Below are positions 59,431 to 64,000 of a stretch of DNA of 64,000 nt, in pieces. This DNA comes from Dastarcus helophoroides (taxonomy: Eukaryota; Arthropoda; Insecta; Coleoptera; Bothrideridae): NCBI GenBank assembly GCA_028583605.1, contig CM053327.1, positions 20,075,629-20,139,628 on the forward strand, written 5' to 3'. The position numbers and the translations under genes were made by a program. The notes below the pieces were generated by a model. It did not search any database and was not told the origin of the DNA. It saw only the letters and a program-made list of their open reading frames with translations. Every line of letters begins with the position of its first letter. Position 1 is the first letter of the stretch.

Positions 59431-61575
59431 TACATATTTATAGCCATTCTGTTCAGTAGTATTAATATTATTGATTTTTTTTGTGCTCAAACTTTAACCT
59501 TACAGAAAATTCCAAGTGTTACTGCTAACTATTTATAATACACATATGATATCACGAAGGAATGAATTGATCCCTCAGAACTATACTTCATTTCAACACA
59601 ACACATGAGAATGATTTGGAATGTCTTGGACTAGCTAAGAAACTGTATATTTTGGAAGCTAAAACGCTATAATAATCCTATAATGAAATTGAACCTCAAA
59701 AAAAGCGAATCGACATTAGTGATAAAAAATAAATTATAATAAAACTGGCAATCGATCATGGTCTAAGAGATTGAAAACCGAATTGCACCCAGAAAACATC
59801 AAACTCCGAGTTTGGAGGTATTATAAAGATGTTGCATATTTTAAATTGCCTCAAAGGACCCAAACAATGAATGCAGATGTTTACTGTCTCAAATGAAACC
59901 AGGGGTGACTATTAACGACCAGGATTGGAATTTCGCTAGGGAAGTCATGTTCAGTCATGAAATTAGTGGACCACTACCATTTTTAGGACACATTAAACCT
60001 GGAAACGTAACTGAAAAATGATATTACATCCACAATTACAAACAATCACACTCCATGCAAGAATAAAATAGTATAGTGGATCCAATATCATTGTCTACAA
60101 TTATTTTTGAAGGTTTTTTTTATCTGCAATGATGACAAATGGGATTACAATAATATCGCAAATGACCAGGCCCAGGCATGAAGAATTGGCGAATCTAAAC
60201 CTGCCGTGTATATCCAGAAAACGATTAATTCAACAATTATTGAAATTGGGCTAAGCCATCAAACCGAATTGGCAAATTTCATCATAAAACTAGACCACAC
60301 GCATACTTGCTAATATGAAAATTATTGAACCTTGATAAGAATCAAGGGCAACCGTCCGATTACCATTTCTTCACAATTTTTTAACTGAAAAAAAAAATAG
60401 AAAATACTTTATTGATTTTTATGTTTCATAGATGTATAAAAACTATCTCTCCTTATAAAACCAGATTTATTTCTGGTGATTTTAATAGCTTAATTCAACT
60501 AGAAAAAATTGATTATTCGAAATGTCGGCATCCCCAAAGATTTATTAGTTTCACACTAAATTAAATACTTTGTAAGTTAGAGAAGGCCACTTGCATTTAT
60601 TTAAATTTATTTTATATGATTGTTTACGCGGTTGCTGCAATTTATTCTGTTGAAAATCTTCCCCTATAAATTATTAAAATTTATTGCAACAGTCACAGGC
60701 ATATAAAAATAAAATCGACATATTATGTTGTTAGCTTACGAGAGTATTGGGCAATAAATCACCTGTTATCTAGAAGCCGTTAGGGCAATAAAATTGTGCC
60801 CAGATATTTTACGCAGCATATTGACAACTTATCTTGCTTTGGCAATATTTGTTTGAACGTACTAAATATTTTAGATAAATGCGAAGGTATGATAACTGTT
60901 ATCCACGTGAAACATTAACTTTATTGATTACAAAAATTTACTTAAAGGAAAATAATAAAACCTTTTTGACTGTGTGTTCGTTAAGTGGTCAAAAACATAA
61001 TTATAATGTGTGGTTGGTAACATTTTCAATCAGGTTGAAAATAATTCTACATGCCAAAAGTTAAGACACATTATGGAAAAGTTATATAAAAACTATTAGG
61101 TACACAAACTGTGGCTTTTTTTAACATTTGGAATTTTTTTATCCATTCTACTATATTGACAGTGGAGGATCTATGACGAGGGGTTAATTCACCACGAGGA
61201 CTAGTGAGGATTTGTATACTCATTTATATATAAAAAAATATGATATATTAACAAAACAGATTCAATATTACATTATGTTTAATTGACGTGTTTTTGCAAC
61301 CATTGTCAACTATTTTATTAATATATTTTTCTCATTCATGTCATAGTAGTAGTAAACAACTGTTGTAAAAAACTTTTTGAGATATTTGTAACTCAAGATA
61401 CTATAAGTTGACTCCATTTTTATCAACAAGAATTTTCTTAAATTTCGTCTTTCTTCTTAAAATTACAATTGCAATTTTTGTATTTCATTTCCAAAAATTT
61501 AACTCTGTAGTTATTCAGTCATTATAGGGTTATATATCCCAGTTAAGGAATTAAAATTTGAATATTTCAATACAT
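59431..61575. other. AT-rich DNA with one short mariner-like fragment
   Basis: Apart from the fragment at 59795-59905, no known motif was recognised. A 40-codon frame at 59895-60018 (MKPGVTINDQDWNFAREV) looks coding-like but is unassigned. Confidence 0.4.
59795..59905 (+). pseudogene. Short mariner-like transposase fragment
   Basis: One frame reads LRVWRYYKDVAYFKLPQRTQ and then TMNADVYC before a stop. This resembles the mariner segment after the first catalytic Asp (pattern VWWDWKGV.YFELLP...TINSDVYC). About 37 codons, without terminal repeats; similarity judged by eye only. Confidence 0.45.
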
Positions 61576-61579
61576 TATA

Positions 61580-62375
61580 CGAGGGTAAATCAAATATGAA
61601 CCGGAATTTCTATCATGTCGCTATGAGGACATCGGGAGTGTGCGCATACTCTTAGACATGTTAGGTGGAGATATCACGTGACTTCCTGTACTTAAGCGCA
61701 CCGAAATTCTTCGTAGACTAGAAACACAGTTTGGGGATACTTGTTTGAAGAAAACTCAAGTGTATGAATGGCACAACAAATTTTTGGAAAGACGAATTCA
61801 AGTTGAAAATGAATCTCATGCCCGTCGTCCTCGGACTAGTGTGACTGCCGACAAGATTAACGCTGTTGTGCACGTCGATTTTCTATATGGAACGTTTTAC
61901 AGTTAATGTTGCCTACTACTGCCAACTATTGGTTGAAGCAAAACGTGCATATCGGCGGAAGAGGCGCGAATTTTCGCTCAGAAATGTGATTTTGCTTCAC
62001 GACAATGCTCGCCCCGACTCAGCCAATCTGAGACATAAAAAATTAGAGGAAATGCATTCGGCAACATTAGAACACCCTCCTTACAGTTCCGACTTATCAC
62101 CATGCTATTAACATATGTTTGGGCCAGTGAAAGAAGTTTTAGGAGGTGAGCGATTTCATGATGATGCTGCTGTTGAGACATTTGTGCGCAATTGGCTGTA
62201 ACCATGCCTCCCTTCTTTTTATGATGATGACATTAAAAAACTTCCCATCCGTTGGGAAAGATGCATAACAAAATCGAGAGATTATGTAGAAAAATAGTTA
62301 ATAACTTTCACATATGCATCTTGTACTTATAACGTTTTAAAAACAAAAGTCTGGTTTATACTTGATTTACCCTCG
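61580..62375 (+). mobile_element. Internally deleted mariner element, copy 2
   Basis: 796 bp, TA flanks (61578-61579, 62376-62377). Ends CGAGGGTAAATCAAATATGA and, on the minus strand, CGAGGGTAAATCAAGTATAA. Homologous to 23337-24194 over its whole length, in opposite orientation. Confidence 0.9.
61653..62296 (+). pseudogene. mariner transposase relic, same deletion as copy 1
   Basis: Reading across breaks: EILRRLETQFGDTCLKKTQV and YEWHNKFLE (HTH region), RIQVENESHARRPRTSV, DKINAVVHVDFL (the N-terminal domain joined to the middle of the catalytic domain), YYCQLLVEAKRAYRRKRREF, VILLHDNARPDS (second catalytic Asp), EHPPYSSDLSPCY where the third Asp (usually SPCD) reads Tyr or is cut by a stop, and GERFHDDAAVETFVRNWL. 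The first Asp block is absent. Inactive. Confidence 0.87.
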
Positions 62376-62377
62376 TA

Positions 62378-64000
62378 ACTCGTACAAGAAGATTAAGTTT
62401 CATCTTTGGCAGATTAGGATTAAGGGATGGCATCAATCCTCACATCATATAGTTTAAAGAGTATTCATTGCGAATAGTGAATAGCTCTAGTTTAAATCTT
62501 TAACTGATATTATCTAATATTATTATGTTTGTCTCCTAACTTTCCTCGGTTTCATTAAGAACCGAGAGATTCGTCTAATCTAACCTCTTTAATTAAAGGC
62601 ATAGAGAAAATATGTTAACCAGTAAAAAATGAATAGAAACTAGAATACACTTCATAAATACCAATGGTTCAAAACATGCATTTTACTAATAAATAGGAAG
62701 CCTCAGAATTCTCGAGAAACTCAAAAATACTAAAAGAATATTATGTACAACTAATTTATAATTAACAATTTAAATTAAAAATGCTTTGTTTTACTAATGT
62801 GAGAAAGTCTTTTAGTAAGAAAGAGACGCTTTTCCTGGTAAGCAATTTCTTAGCAGAATAATTTCTGAAACATAGTTGATAATAATTTGAGCGACGACAT
62901 GAGCTCTTGTATAAAAAAACGCAAGACTTCAATATGTTATTGACGCGGGTTTCAACTAACTTCTACGAAAAAGAGACTCAAGTTCAAGTCTTGAAACGGT
63001 TTGATGTAAATTATTTGTACAGAATAAATATTTAGCGATTTTGGATTAAAAAGTCTAATTCATAAGCCAATCTTGGTTTAGGTTGAAAACTAAGAGAAAT
63101 ATTTTTTTTTTTTGGGGAATTGGTTTCTTTCGGTCAATTGACATAGTAAAATATAAAAAAAACTCAATTTTGAATTAAAATCGTTACATTACTTAAATAA
63201 ATAATTTCTACTTTAAATAATTTTAAATTTTGTGTAGGAACACTTCATTTTAGTTATATCAGATTGTTGCTCCCTTCTCAGGTTGTAAAATATAGAAAAC
63301 ATAACGTTAAACGAATATACGAGCCAATAAAATTTGAGGAGACACAAAGAAGCAAATGCGAGGTCGACAAGCCACAGTACATAATCCTTTACCCTCGAAG
63401 CCTTACTTTAGCCCGCTGAGATGGCAAGATATAGGAAACCGTAATTCGCGAGTGAAAATCACTTGAATTTTTCGGGTAAGGTCAATTACGGCATCTAATG
63501 TTAAAATAAATAGAGCAGAGTGATTGGAGGTTTGAGCCAGTATCAAATTAGTGGGGTGGCCAGGAGAGGGGATGGAAAGCTGAGGCTTAGTGGCCGCAAA
63601 GCTCTCAGACCGACGCGGGCTTCGCCGCGACGCCAGCTTGATCCGAATAAACCTGGCAAAAGCTGTTTTTAAGCTCCGTACCTTTTTTCATGGACTTAAC
63701 AGACTTTTGGTCTTTGTTCACGTCGCACCTGGATTTACTTACAATCTTTTAAGTGATCCCGCCACTGAGTGATTTTCTAACTGATTTGTGCATCTCGATC
63801 ACTTTCCGAATCCCACATATCCTATAAAACTTTAATGACAATGGTGGCTTTCGTTAAATTAATTTGCAGACTAAAATTTGGTAAGATTTTGTTGACGTTA
63901 TTATTAGCATCCTATGACTTGAATGTTTCTGCAATAAAACCATCTGGTAACGTTCCATTTTTCTAAGGCCACATTCTCAATGCCAACTGCTAGGATATAC
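62378..64000. other. Unassigned DNA, GC-richer near the end
   Basis: No gene recognised. 63530-63780 is GC-richer (for example GACGCGGGCTTCGCCGCGAC) and holds a 60-codon plus frame (63590-63772) without a known motif. It may be a promoter or repeat remnant. Confidence 0.35.

Noticed and set aside
62415..62460. Possible RTE fragment (LRDGINP)
   Set aside because: Only a handful of residues resemble the GIRQGDxINP motif; too short to support.
63590..63772. 60-codon plus frame in a GC-richer patch
   Set aside because: No motif or homology recognised; GC-rich patches give long chance frames.
1..64000. CRISPR arrays, bacterial operons, rRNA or intact tRNA genes
   Set aside because: No regularly spaced repeats or closed tRNA structures seen; everything points to an insect nuclear genome.

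Overview
This 64 kb window looks like intergenic, repeat-filled DNA from a large insect genome. I recognise no intact host gene and no rRNA. The base composition is strongly AT-rich, and every recognisable protein stretch belongs to a transposable element. The families (R1/Jockey/I-like LINEs, RTE, Penelope, Tc1/mariner/IS630-like, pogo with a PHD finger, piggyBac-type TTAA elements, hAT, gypsy-type solo LTRs, a Helitron-type end) are the usual mix in beetles, bugs and other insects. The species cannot be named from sequence alone.

Layout. 1-950: 3' end of a LINE. 3165-3488: solo LTR. 3747-5110 and 7968-9380: large TA-flanked palindromic (fold-back) elements A and B, with a transposase relic just before B. 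9743-13503: fold-back element C, split by a nearly complete pogo element (10471-13038) that carries the best-preserved gene of the window, a frameshifted transposase with a C-terminal PHD-like zinc finger. 16.4-16.8 kb: Penelope and LINE scraps. 18327-20999: fold-back element D, containing a TTAA-flanked piggyBac-type element and a LINE fragment. 21.1-21.4 kb: inverted duplication of a lysine-rich coding-like segment. 23.3-31.1 kb: a run of DNA transposons (mariner, a CAGTGGG element, Tc1, two IS630-like elements). 31507-32440: TA-flanked non-autonomous element. 32.4-38.2 kb: mostly plain AT-rich DNA. 38.3-39.8 kb: a PIN-like ORF relic split by one of two related MITEs. 40588-41800: hAT element with a perfect 8-bp duplication. 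43948-45950: two nested fold-back elements plus a solo LTR. 46292-49328: a triple nest (TA element containing Penelope containing a CAGTGGG element) and a CT microsatellite. 49.3-51.9 kb: Helitron-type end, a transposon-associated ORF relic, Penelope pieces. 51865-53220: LINE with RNase H. 53.6 kb: tRNA-like SINE. 54.1-54.5 kb: Penelope. 55.3-59.4 kb: two LINE relics around a CpG-rich candidate promoter. 61580-62375: a second mariner copy.

How the pieces relate. Almost every element boundary shows a TA target duplication, and the palindromic elements act as built-in controls: where something inserted into one arm, the opposite arm preserves the empty site. This gives a relative chronology without another genome. 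The most thought-provoking signals are a CTCF-like motif shared by the arms of two unrelated palindromic families, a conserved hairpin with a hammerhead-ribozyme-like core in four Penelope copies, a heat-shock-element-like triplet in a solo LTR, two mariner copies sharing one internal deletion, and two relic ORF families (PIN-like; unnamed) of uncertain transposon type. All calls come from reading translations and aligning by eye; no database search was run.
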